Shown here in pieces: positions 1-8,501 of a stretch of 40,374 nt of DNA. A program made the position numbers and the translations under genes. Below the pieces are notes generated by a model. That model saw only the letters and a list, made by a program, of their open reading frames with translations, had not been told where the DNA came from and ran no database searches. The first letter of the stretch is position 1, and each line of letters begins with the position of its first letter. The DNA is from DATGQT01 sp033720695 (GTDB lineage: Bacteria > Bacteroidota > Rhodothermia > Rhodothermales > Rubricoccaceae). The stretch is taken from NCBI GenBank assembly GCA_033720695.1, contig JAWWCA010000002.1, positions 1 through 40,374 on the forward strand. The letters are read 5' to 3'.

Positions 1-592
1 CGAGAGCATCCTCACCCTCGCGAACGAGCTCCACCGCCCCGACGCCGCGTTCCTCGCCCCGGATGCCGCGGGGGGGTCGTGGTACCCCCACTCGTTCCTG
101 GCACCGCTGGAGCAGAACGAGCCGTGGCTGTCGAGCGCGCTCCGACGGGTCTACCGGTGCGTCGAGGAGACGGAGGCGGCCGGGATCGGGCGCGACCGGA
201 TCGTGCTGGCGGGGTTCTCCCAGGGCGCCTGTCTCGCGGCCGAGTTCGTGGCCCGCAACCCGGCGCGGTGGGGCGGCCTCGTCGTCCTCTCCGGGGGGCT
301 GATCGGCACGGGCCAGACGGAGGGCGTGCCGCCCGAGGACAAGCGGTTCGACTACCCGGGCCGCCTCGATGGCACCCCCGCCCTCGTCGGCTGCGCCGAC
401 CGCGACCCCCACATCCCCCGCCGCCGCGTCGAGCAGACCGTCGTCGTCCTCTCCGAGATGCAGGCCGACGTGGACGGCCGCATCTACGAGGGCCTCGGCC
501 ACGCCGTCAACCGCGACGAGATGGAGGCGTTCGACAGGCTCCTGCGGTCGATCCCGGCCCCCGCCTCCCCTTCCTCCGACCCGCATGGCTGA
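1..592 (+). CDS. Phospholipase/carboxylesterase family alpha/beta hydrolase (5' partial)
   Basis: The gene is cut by the left edge; 196 codons remain, read from base 2. The nucleophile elbow GFSQGA (G-x-S-x-G) is visible, followed by the short segment CADRDPHIP, which fits the acid-residue loop of this family, and GLGHAVN near the C-terminus, which supplies the catalytic His. These are the features of small cytosolic esterases of the YpfH/lysophospholipase-carboxylesterase type. The natural substrate cannot be read from the sequence. Its stop codon overlaps the start of the next gene by 8 nt, so the two are probably co-transcribed. The missing N-terminus should hold the first strands and the oxyanion-hole loop. 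Confidence 0.85.
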   Translation, partial: ESILTLANELHRPDAAFLAPDAAGGSWYPHSFLAPLEQNEPWLSSALRRVYRCVEETEAAGIGRDRIVLAGFSQGACLAAEFVARNPARWGGLVVLSGGLIGTGQTEGVPPEDKRFDYPGRLDGTPALVGCADRDPHIPRRRVEQTVVVLSEMQADVDGRIYEGLGHAVNRDEMEAFDRLLRSIPAPASPSSDPHG

Positions 593-2249
593 CGCCAAAC
601 CCGCCATCGTCGTCGTGGACGACGACCCCGAGGTGCTCCGCGCCGTCGCGCGCGACCTCCGCCGCCGCTACGGCGAGGAGTACCGCATCGTCCGCGCCGG
701 CGCCGGCGACGAGGCCCTCGAGGCCGTCCGCGAGTTGGCGAAGCGCGAGGAGCCCGTCGCCCTCCTCCTCTCCGACCAGCGGATGCCCGGCATGGACGGC
801 GTCCGCTTCCTCGCCGCGGCCGGCGCCGCGGCGCCGAACGCCCGCCGCGCCCTCCTCACCGCCTACGCCGACACCGACGCCGCCATCGCCGCCATCAACG
901 ACAGCCGCGTCGACCACTACCTCCTCAAGCCCTGGGACCCGCCCGAGCAGAAGCTCTACCCCGTCCTCGACGACCTCCTGGCGACGTGGCGCGCGAGCTA
1001 CCGCCCCGGCTACGGCGGCCTCAAGGTGGTCGGCGACCGGTGGAGCGCCGAGAGCCACCGGCTCAAGGACTTCCTCGCCCGCAACGGCGTCCCCTACACC
1101 TTCCTCGACGTCGAGGACGACGCCGAAGCCCGGACCCTCGCCGGCTTCGAGGGCGACGGCGCCCCGACGGAGGCGCTCCCGCTCGTCCTCCTCCCCGGCG
1201 GCGAGCGGCTCCCGAACCCCGCGCCGTCCGACCTCGCCCGGCACGTCGGGCTCAAGACCGAGGCGGGGGCCGAGTTCTACGACCTCGCGATCGTCGGCGG
1301 CGGGCCGGCCGGCCTCGCCTCGGCCGTCTACGGCGCCAGCGAGGGGCTGCGGACCGTCCTCGTCGAGCGCGAGGCCACGGGCGGGCAGGCCGGGACCTCC
1401 TCCCGCATCGAGAACTACCTCGGCTTCCCCGCCGGGCTCTCCGGCGCCGACCTCGCGCGGCGCGCGACGGCGCAGGCCGAGCGCTTCGGCGTCGAGATCC
1501 TGACGCCCCGCGAGGTGACCGGCCTGGAGGTGGACGGCCCCTACAAGCGCCTCCGCTTCGACGACGGCTCGACGGTCGCCTGCCACGCCCTCATGATCGC
1601 CGTCGGCGTGGACTGGCGGCGCCTCCCGGCCGAGGGCGCGGACGCGCTCACCGGGCGCGGCGTCTACTACGGCGCCGCCATGACGGAGGCGCTCTCCTGC
1701 GAGGGCGAGCGCGTCTTCATCGTCGGCGCCGGCAACTCGGCCGGGCAGGCCGCCCTCCACTTCGCCGAGTACGCCGACCGCGTGACCCTGCTCGTCCGCG
1801 GCGACGACCTCGGCAAGAGCATGAGCCAGTACCTCGTGGACCGCATCGAGGCGCACGAGCAGATCGAGGTGTGCCTGGGCCACGAGGTCACGGCCTGCCA
1901 CGGCGACGAGCGGCTGGAGGCGATCACGGTGCAGAACCGCGAGAGCGGCGAGGCGGAGCGCCTCGACGCCCACTACCTCTTCGTCTTCATCGGCGCCGCG
2001 CCGCGGACGGATTGGCTCGGCACCGTCGCCCGTGACGCGCGCGGGTTCGTCCTCACCGGCCCCGACCTGGGCGCGGATCACCTGAAGGGGTGGCCGCTGG
2101 AGCGGTCGCCGTTCCTCCTCGAGACCTGCGTCCCCGGCATCTTCGCCGCCGGCGACGTCCGGCACCAGTCGGTCAAGCGCGTCGCGAGCGCCGTCGGCGA
2201 GGGGAGCGTGGCCATCGCCTTCGTCCACCAGCACCTCGCGAACCTGTGA
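585..2249 (+). CDS. Response regulator receiver fused to thioredoxin-reductase-like flavoprotein
   Basis: A 554-residue protein when started at the ATG at 585, which overlaps the upstream stop. Residues 1-130 are a CheY-like receiver with acidic pair D12/D13, phospho-acceptor D64 (SDQRMPGMDG), T92 and K115. Residues 145-222 resemble a glutaredoxin-like fold but contain no cysteine. Residues 230-554 are a two-dinucleotide-fold reductase with FAD motif IVGGGPAG (237-244), a GGQAG loop, NAD(P)H motif IVGAGNSAG (379-387) and a C-terminal AAGDVRH FAD motif. The CxxC redox pair of thioredoxin reductase is absent: the matching stretch is YYGAAMTEALSC. It is therefore unlikely to be a disulfide reductase, although automatic annotation usually calls this family one. 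The likely partner is the histidine kinase at 6954-8381. The last codon lies inside an inverted-repeat arm. Confidence 0.9.
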   Translation: MADAKPAIVVVDDDPEVLRAVARDLRRRYGEEYRIVRAGAGDEALEAVRELAKREEPVALLLSDQRMPGMDGVRFLAAAGAAAPNARRALLTAYADTDAAIAAINDSRVDHYLLKPWDPPEQKLYPVLDDLLATWRASYRPGYGGLKVVGDRWSAESHRLKDFLARNGVPYTFLDVEDDAEARTLAGFEGDGAPTEALPLVLLPGGERLPNPAPSDLARHVGLKTEAGAEFYDLAIVGGGPAGLASAVYGASEGLRTVLVEREATGGQAGTSSRIENYLGFPAGLSGADLARRATAQAERFGVEILTPREVTGLEVDGPYKRLRFDDGSTVACHALMIAVGVDWRRLPAEGADALTGRGVYYGAAMTEALSCEGERVFIVGAGNSAGQAALHFAEYADRVTLLVRGDDLGKSMSQYLVDRIEAHEQIEVCLGHEVTACHGDERLEAITVQNRESGEAERLDAHYLFVFIGAAPRTDWLGTVARDARGFVLTGPDLGADHLKGWPLERSPFLLETCVPGIFAAGDVRHQSVKRVASAVGEGSVAIAFVHQHLANL

Positions 2250-2270
2250 TTCGTCCTGCGTGATTCGTAA
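2246..2270 (+). repeat. Left 25-nt inverted-repeat arm flanking the four-helix-bundle gene
   Basis: The arm begins with the last 4 nt of the upstream flavoprotein gene, so that gene's TGA is part of it. It matches the reverse complement of 2749-2773 at 24 of 25 positions. The arm itself contains the 9-mer GTGATTCGT (once as GTGATTCGT-C, once as GTGATTCGT-AA). After a 6-nt interruption the match resumes with AAGGG against CCCTT of the other arm. Confidence 0.85.
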
Positions 2271-2289
2271 CGCTTAAGGGGGGTTGATT

Positions 2290-2745
2290 GTGAGCACCGT
2301 GTCTGATGTCGAGCAGTGGGAGCGGAACGTGAGCCCAGCGATCCGGGGCGATGCGCTGTGGAAGGTGAAGGCCTACCGGCTCGCGCTGTACCTCGGGGAC
2401 GTAGGGTGGATCGACGTGTCTAGGCTCTACCGGGACATGCGCACCCGGAGCCTTGCCGACCAGCTCTACCGCGCGCTCGGCTCGGTCGGCGCGAACATCG
2501 CGGAGGGGTACTCGCGTGGAGGCGGCAGGGATCGCGTCCGCTTCTACGAGTACGCCCTCGGCTCCGCCCGCGAGGCCCGGCACTGGTACCATCAGGCACG
2601 CCACGTTCTTGACGAGGAGACCACGGCGCAACGAATCGAGCACCTCACCGGCGTCACCCGCCTGCTCCTCACGATGATCCCCGATCAGCGATCCACCCAC
2701 CTCCGCGAGCCCGTAGCCCCCTACGACGCCACCCCGCCCGCGTAG
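2290..2745 (+). CDS. Four-helix bundle protein (23S rRNA intervening-sequence protein family)
   Basis: About 151 residues from the GTG at 2290; a G-rich stretch (AAGGGGGG, 2276-2283) about 6 nt upstream makes this start better than the TTG at 2284. The pattern 'WKVKAYRLAL...LADQLYRALGSVGANIAEGYSRGG...RFYEYALGSAREARHWY' is the signature of the S23/IVP four-helix-bundle family, first known from insertions in 23S rRNA and related to the Avd protein of diversity-generating retroelements. The family forms small bundles that bind nucleic acid; a cellular role for stand-alone copies is not established. Here the gene is bracketed by near-perfect inverted arms and splits a series of functionally related genes, which argues for insertion. 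The proline-rich tail (after about residue 140) is outside the usual fold. Confidence 0.85.
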   Translation: MSTVSDVEQWERNVSPAIRGDALWKVKAYRLALYLGDVGWIDVSRLYRDMRTRSLADQLYRALGSVGANIAEGYSRGGGRDRVRFYEYALGSAREARHWYHQARHVLDEETTAQRIEHLTGVTRLLLTMIPDQRSTHLREPVAPYDATPPA

Positions 2746-2748
2746 CCC

Positions 2749-2773
2749 TTACGAATCACGCAGCACGAATCAC
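2749..2773 (-). repeat. Right 25-nt inverted-repeat arm flanking the four-helix-bundle gene
   Basis: Reverse-complement partner of 2246-2270 with a single mismatch. It starts 3 nt after the stop of the four-helix-bundle gene. Past the arm, to about 2784, related CACGCATTACGCAG sequence follows, so the right side holds about three degenerate copies of a GCGTGATTCGT-like unit. The next gene starts at 2791, only 17 nt further on. Confidence 0.85.
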
Positions 2774-2790
2774 GCATTACGCAGTATCCA

Positions 2791-5145
2791 ATGCTCCTCC
2801 CCCTCGCCGCCGCCGTCCCGCCGTTCCTGACCGACGTCGTCGCCCTCCTCGCCGTGGCGGCGCTCGTGGCGTACGTCAGCCAGCGGCTGGGGCTGATGCC
2901 CATCGTCGGGTTCCTCCTCGCGGGCGTGCTCATCGGGCCGCACGCGCTGGGGCTGGTGCAGGACGAGGCCGTGATCGAGGCGGCGGCCGAGATCGGCGTG
3001 CTCCTGCTCCTGTTCACGATCGGCATCGAGTTCTCGCTGGCGAAGCTGGCCAAGATCACGCGCCTCATCTTCGTCGGCGGCGGGCTCCAGGTGGGCCTCG
3101 TGACGGCGATCGTGACGGGGCTGCTGCTGCTCTTCGGCGTGGACTGGCGCGTGGGCGTCTTCTCCGGCTTCCTCGCCGCGCTCTCCTCGACCGCCATCGT
3201 GACGAAGCTGCTCGGCGACCGGGGCGAGACGAACACGGCGCCGGGGCAGTCGGCCGTCGGCGTCCTCATCTTCCAGGACCTCGCCGTGATCGTGATGGTG
3301 CTCCTCGTGCCGGCGCTCGGCGGCGAGGGCGGCTCGCCGCTGGAGGTGGTGTGGGCGCTGGGGAAGGCGGCGCTCATCATCGCCCTCGTCCTCGTCGTGG
3401 CGCGGCGGCTGATGCCGCCGGTCCTGGAGGCCGTGGCGCGGACGTGCTCGCCGGAGCTGTTCCTCCTCACCGTCATCGCGATCTGCTTCGGGACGGCGTG
3501 GCTCGTCGGGATGGCGGGCGTGAGCATCGCCCTCGGCGCCTTCCTCGCCGGCCTCGTCGTGAGCGAGTCGCGCTTCTCGGAGCATGCCATGAGCGAGATC
3601 CTCCCGCTCCAGATCCTGTTCTCGGCCACGTTCTTCGTCTCCGTCGGCCTCCTCCTCGACCTGGGCTACCTGCTCACGAACCTCCCCCTCGTGCTCCTCA
3701 TCATCGGCATCGTCTTCGCCCTCAAGCTGGTGACGACGGGCGTGGCGGTGCGCGTGGCGGGCCGCGCGGTGCCCGTGGCGGGGGCCGCCGCGCTGCTGCT
3801 CGCCCAGGTGGGGGAGTTCTCGTTCGTGCTCGAGCGCGCCGGCCGCGAGGTCGGGCTCAGCCCGATGGGGATGGGCGAGGCCGGAAGCCAGACGTTCATC
3901 GCGGCGACGGTCATCCTGATGGCGCTCACGCCGGTCCTGGCGCCGTGGGCCGGGCGCCTCGGCCAGAAGCTGGAGGGGATGATGGAGCCGACGCCCGCGG
4001 CCGACGCCGAGCCCGAGCCGAGCGGCGAGCACTTCGAGAGCCTGGAGAACCACGTGATCGTGGCAGGCTACGGGACGGCGGCGCGGCCGCTCGTTCAGGT
4101 CCTCCGCGGCTCCGGCATCCCCTTCGCCATCGCGACCCTCTCGCCGCAGGGCGCGCGCGAGGCCGAGGCCGACGGCCTCCCCGTCCTCCGCGGCGACTAC
4201 GCGAAGCGCCACATCCTCGAACTGCTGGGGCTGCAGCGCGCCAAGATGCTCGTCCTCGCCGACGACCGCCCGCAGATGGCCCACCGCGTCACGGCCGTCG
4301 CCCGCAGCCTCTCGCCGACGACGCGCATCCTGACGGTCGCCCTGACGCCGGAGGAGGCCGAGGAGCTGGAGCACGCCGGCGCCGACCGCGCGATCGCGGC
4401 CGAGCTGGAGACGGTCATCGGCCTGTTCGACGACGTGCTGCGGCGCTACGAGATCGCCCCCGACGAGATCCTGGGGCACGAGGAGGCGCTGCGGCGCGGC
4501 GGCTACGTCGCCTTCGAGCGCTCGACGGACGACCGCCCCGCCGTGACCTGCGAGCTCAGCGCCGACTGCTTCGGGACGCGTACGCTCACGATCCGCGAGG
4601 GGATGGCCGTGGCGGGCAAGACGATCGGCGAGCTGCGGCTCGACGAGCGGCTCCTCCACGTCGTCCGCATCGAGCACGACGGCGAGACCGTCACCGAGCC
4701 CTCGGGCGACGCCGTCCTCCCCGTCGGCGCCTCCGTCACGTTCGGCGGCGCCACGGCCTCGTTCGTCGAGGCCGGCGACCTCTTCCGCGTCCACGACCTC
4801 TCGGTCCCCCTCCCCGACCTCCCCGAACCCGCCGCCATGCGCGCCGACTGGATCGACGCGACCCAGCCCGTCACCCTCGACCCCGATCCGAACGCCGGCT
4901 GCACCCACCTCGACCACGTCCACGCCGTCACGCCGAGCGCGCAGGGGTGTGAGGAGTGCCTCGACCACGGCGGCCGGTGGGTCCACCTCCGCGTGTGCAT
5001 GGAGTGCGGCCACGTCGGCTGCTGCGACTCGTCGCCGGGCAAGCACGCCACGGCGCACTATCACGCCACCGGCCATCCCGTGATGCGGTCCATCGAGCGC
5101 GGCGAGCGGTGGGGGTGGTGCTTCGAGGACGAGGTGATGCTGTAG
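2791..5145 (+). CDS. Kef-type cation:proton antiporter with TrkA-N, TrkA-C and C-terminal UBP zinc finger
   Basis: 784 residues. Residues 5-400 form a CPA2 Na+/H+ (or K+/H+) exchanger domain of about 12 membrane spans; characteristic are the GFLLAGVLIGPHALG and FTIGIEFSL stretches and a QDLAVI helix. Residues about 422-550 are a TrkA-N/RCK Rossmann domain (VIVAGYGTAARPLV; acidic strand end replaced), and about 590-665 a TrkA-C domain. Residues 704-784 are a complete UBP-type zinc finger with candidate ligands C704, H706, C720, C723, C736, C739, C744/C745, H752, H756, H758 and H762. UBP fingers bind ubiquitin C-termini in eukaryotes; bacterial copies have no assigned ligand. The plain expectation is an inner-membrane monovalent-cation/proton exchanger gated by its cytosolic domains. 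The UBP fusion is unusual, since bacterial UBP fingers are more often separate small proteins. Confidence 0.92.
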   Translation: MLLPLAAAVPPFLTDVVALLAVAALVAYVSQRLGLMPIVGFLLAGVLIGPHALGLVQDEAVIEAAAEIGVLLLLFTIGIEFSLAKLAKITRLIFVGGGLQVGLVTAIVTGLLLLFGVDWRVGVFSGFLAALSSTAIVTKLLGDRGETNTAPGQSAVGVLIFQDLAVIVMVLLVPALGGEGGSPLEVVWALGKAALIIALVLVVARRLMPPVLEAVARTCSPELFLLTVIAICFGTAWLVGMAGVSIALGAFLAGLVVSESRFSEHAMSEILPLQILFSATFFVSVGLLLDLGYLLTNLPLVLLIIGIVFALKLVTTGVAVRVAGRAVPVAGAAALLLAQVGEFSFVLERAGREVGLSPMGMGEAGSQTFIAATVILMALTPVLAPWAGRLGQKLEGMMEPTPAADAEPEPSGEHFESLENHVIVAGYGTAARPLVQVLRGSGIPFAIATLSPQGAREAEADGLPVLRGDYAKRHILELLGLQRAKMLVLADDRPQMAHRVTAVARSLSPTTRILTVALTPEEAEELEHAGADRAIAAELETVIGLFDDVLRRYEIAPDEILGHEEALRRGGYVAFERSTDDRPAVTCELSADCFGTRTLTIREGMAVAGKTIGELRLDERLLHVVRIEHDGETVTEPSGDAVLPVGASVTFGGATASFVEAGDLFRVHDLSVPLPDLPEPAAMRADWIDATQPVTLDPDPNAGCTHLDHVHAVTPSAQGCEECLDHGGRWVHLRVCMECGHVGCCDSSPGKHATAHYHATGHPVMRSIERGERWGWCFEDEVML

Positions 5146-5237
5146 CGACGCAGACGGCGTGAGAGAGCCACGCGGGGGTCGGGACCGGAAGGCGGGGACG
5201 GCTCGTAGCACGGCTCCGCGTTCCCAACCCCACGACC

Positions 5238-6935
5238 GTGCCTCCTGATCTTCCCCCGACGGCTCCCCCCGACGCCCCACCCGGCGCCGACGTGGAGGAA
5301 GAGGGCGAGTCGGCGCTGGAGGAGGCCGCGCGCGAGCAGTTCGGCCTCCACTGGTGGGACCGCCCGGCGCTCTTCCGCGAGACGGCCGAGGCGGCGACCG
5401 ACACCGACCTCCCGTTCTGGGCCGTCCTCCTCCTCTCCGGCGCGATCGCCACGCTCGGCCTCGCCCTCGACGCCACGGCCGTCGTCATCGGGGCCATGCT
5501 CATCGCGCCGCTGCTGGGGCCGGTCCTCGGGCTGGGCATGGCGCTCGCCGTCGGCGACGGCCGCCTCGCGGCCCAGACGGCGCTGACGGTGCTCCTCGGC
5601 GTCGTCGGCGTCGTGGCCCTCGCGGCGCTCCTCACGCTCCTCCTCCCCTTCCGCGACATCACCCCCGAGATCGCCGCGCGGACGCGGCCGACGACGCTCG
5701 ACCTCGCGATCGCCGTGGCGTCCGGGCTGGCCGGCGCCGTCGTCACGCTCTCGCGCGAGCAGCGGCTCTCGGCCTCGATCCCCGGCGTCGCGATCGCCGT
5801 CGCCCTCATCCCGCCGCTCGGCGTGGCCGGGTTCGGGATCGGGACGGGCTGGCAGTGGCCACTCATCCGGGGCAGCCTCCTCCTCTTCGGCGCCAACCTC
5901 GGGGGGATCGTGCTCAGCGCCATGCTCGCCTTCCTCCTCGTGGGCATGCACCGCGAGGACGTGATCGAGGCCGCGCGGCGGTGGCACCGCGAGGGCGAGC
6001 GGCGGGGGCTCGCGGCCCGCATCGAGGAGGCGTGGGGGTTCCGGCGGCTCCGCGTGTTCTCGTCGCCGTGGGCGCGCGTGACGCTCGTGCTCTCGTTCGT
6101 GACGGCCGTGGCCTTCCCGCTCTCGACGTCGCTGGGCGAGATCGCCCGGGAGGCCCGGGTGCAGCAGGCCGTCGAGGAGGTGGCCGCCGGCCTCACCGCA
6201 GACGACCGCGCCTTCGTGCTCGGCCGCGACGTCGCCTTCGGCGACGGGGCCACGCGCGTCGAGCTCCGCCTCGCGACGACGGCCTGGATCGGGGAGGAGG
6301 AGCGCATCACCTTCGAGCGGCGTGCCGAGACCGTGGCCGGGGAGCCCGTCACGCTCGTCATCGAGCAGGTCCCGGCCTCGGCCGGCGACCTCGAGGCCCT
6401 CGCCTCGATGCTCCCTGCGGCAGCGCCCACCGCCCCCGCCTCCGAGCCCGTCCGCTCGCCCTCGGCGACGCTGAGCCTGCTCCAGGGCCAGCTGGCCGAC
6501 GCCGTCGCCGACCTCGCCCTCCCCGACAGCGTCACCGTCCTGGGCGCCGAGGCCACCCTCACCGACGGGGCCGTCGGCCTCGCCCTCGCCTACGCTGCGC
6601 CCCGGCCGCTCCCGCCCGAGGCCGAGACCATCCTGACGCGCCAGGCCGCGCGCGCCCTCGGCCTCGACGCCGCCGGCGTCCGCGCCACGCCCGTGACACT
6701 CGGTCCCCGGCCCGTCCCCACCGATTCCGCCACGCTCGCCGACCTTGCCGACCTGCTCCGCCGCTATCCGCCCCTCCGCCTCGTCGTCGCGGGCGACAGC
6801 GCGGGAACGGGTTCCACCCGTCGGGCGCTCCAGGCCGCAGGCGCCCCCGCGGCGCGGCTCCGCGTGCGCGCGGAGGCCCCGCCCACGCGCCTCCTGTTCA
6901 CCGTCGTCGCCGACTCCGCCCGCGCGGACGGCTGA
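5238..6935 (+). CDS. DUF389 family integral membrane protein
   Basis: 565 residues from a GTG at 5238. Residues about 50-240 hold six or so hydrophobic helices with the family's hallmark stretches ATAVVIGAMLIAPLLGP, LDLAIAVASGLAGA and SIPGVAIAVALIPPLG. A further helix lies near 280-300 (RVTLVLSFVTAVAFPLS). The remaining 260 residues are a soluble alanine-rich region of two or three alpha/beta repeats; the last segment (LRLVVAGDSAGTGSTRRALQAAG) vaguely recalls OmpA-like or BON folds, without clear motifs. The function of DUF389 proteins is unknown. It lies 92 nt after the antiporter and 18 nt before the kinase, so it probably belongs to the same transcription unit and membrane-ion theme. Confidence 0.88.
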   Translation: MPPDLPPTAPPDAPPGADVEEEGESALEEAAREQFGLHWWDRPALFRETAEAATDTDLPFWAVLLLSGAIATLGLALDATAVVIGAMLIAPLLGPVLGLGMALAVGDGRLAAQTALTVLLGVVGVVALAALLTLLLPFRDITPEIAARTRPTTLDLAIAVASGLAGAVVTLSREQRLSASIPGVAIAVALIPPLGVAGFGIGTGWQWPLIRGSLLLFGANLGGIVLSAMLAFLLVGMHREDVIEAARRWHREGERRGLAARIEEAWGFRRLRVFSSPWARVTLVLSFVTAVAFPLSTSLGEIAREARVQQAVEEVAAGLTADDRAFVLGRDVAFGDGATRVELRLATTAWIGEEERITFERRAETVAGEPVTLVIEQVPASAGDLEALASMLPAAAPTAPASEPVRSPSATLSLLQGQLADAVADLALPDSVTVLGAEATLTDGAVGLALAYAAPRPLPPEAETILTRQAARALGLDAAGVRATPVTLGPRPVPTDSATLADLADLLRRYPPLRLVVAGDSAGTGSTRRALQAAGAPAARLRVRAEAPPTRLLFTVVADSARADG

Positions 6936-6953
6936 CGCCTCCCCCTCAGCGCC

Positions 6954-8381
<1,428 letters not shown>

Positions 8382-8398
8382 CCGTGCCAGTCCCCGAC

Positions 8399-8482
8399 GC
8401 CCCGCGGACGATCCCCGCCGCCACGACGGCCGCGGGGCCGGCGCGGCCCGACGAGGCACCCCGCGCGGTGACCCCGCGCGGG
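8399..8482 (+). other. Two GC-rich hairpins between kinase and MFS genes
   Basis: The 120-nt gap holds a 9-bp inverted repeat (8399-8407 with 8430-8438, 22-nt loop) and an 8-bp inverted repeat (8460-8467 with 8475-8482, 7-nt loop). Neither has a T-tract, but their position directly after the kinase stop fits the end of the signalling block or a processing site. A possible 37-codon reading frame (8384-8497) overlaps both hairpins and is not convincing as a gene. Confidence 0.4.
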
Positions 8483-8501
8483 CCGGGGGCGGGCTAGCGC
8501 C

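Noticed and set aside
585..2249. True thioredoxin reductase (trxB)
   Set aside because: The CxxC pair is missing and a receiver domain precedes the enzyme.
2770..5280. Very long antisense open frame (over 800 codons) opposite the antiporter
   Set aside because: It is rich in Arg, Glu, Asp and His with no domain, which is expected from the reverse strand of a GC-rich gene; the plus-strand frame has clear motifs throughout.
8384..8497. 37-codon frame after the kinase starting with GTG
   Set aside because: Proline/alanine-rich, no recognisable feature, overlaps two hairpins; more likely a spacer.
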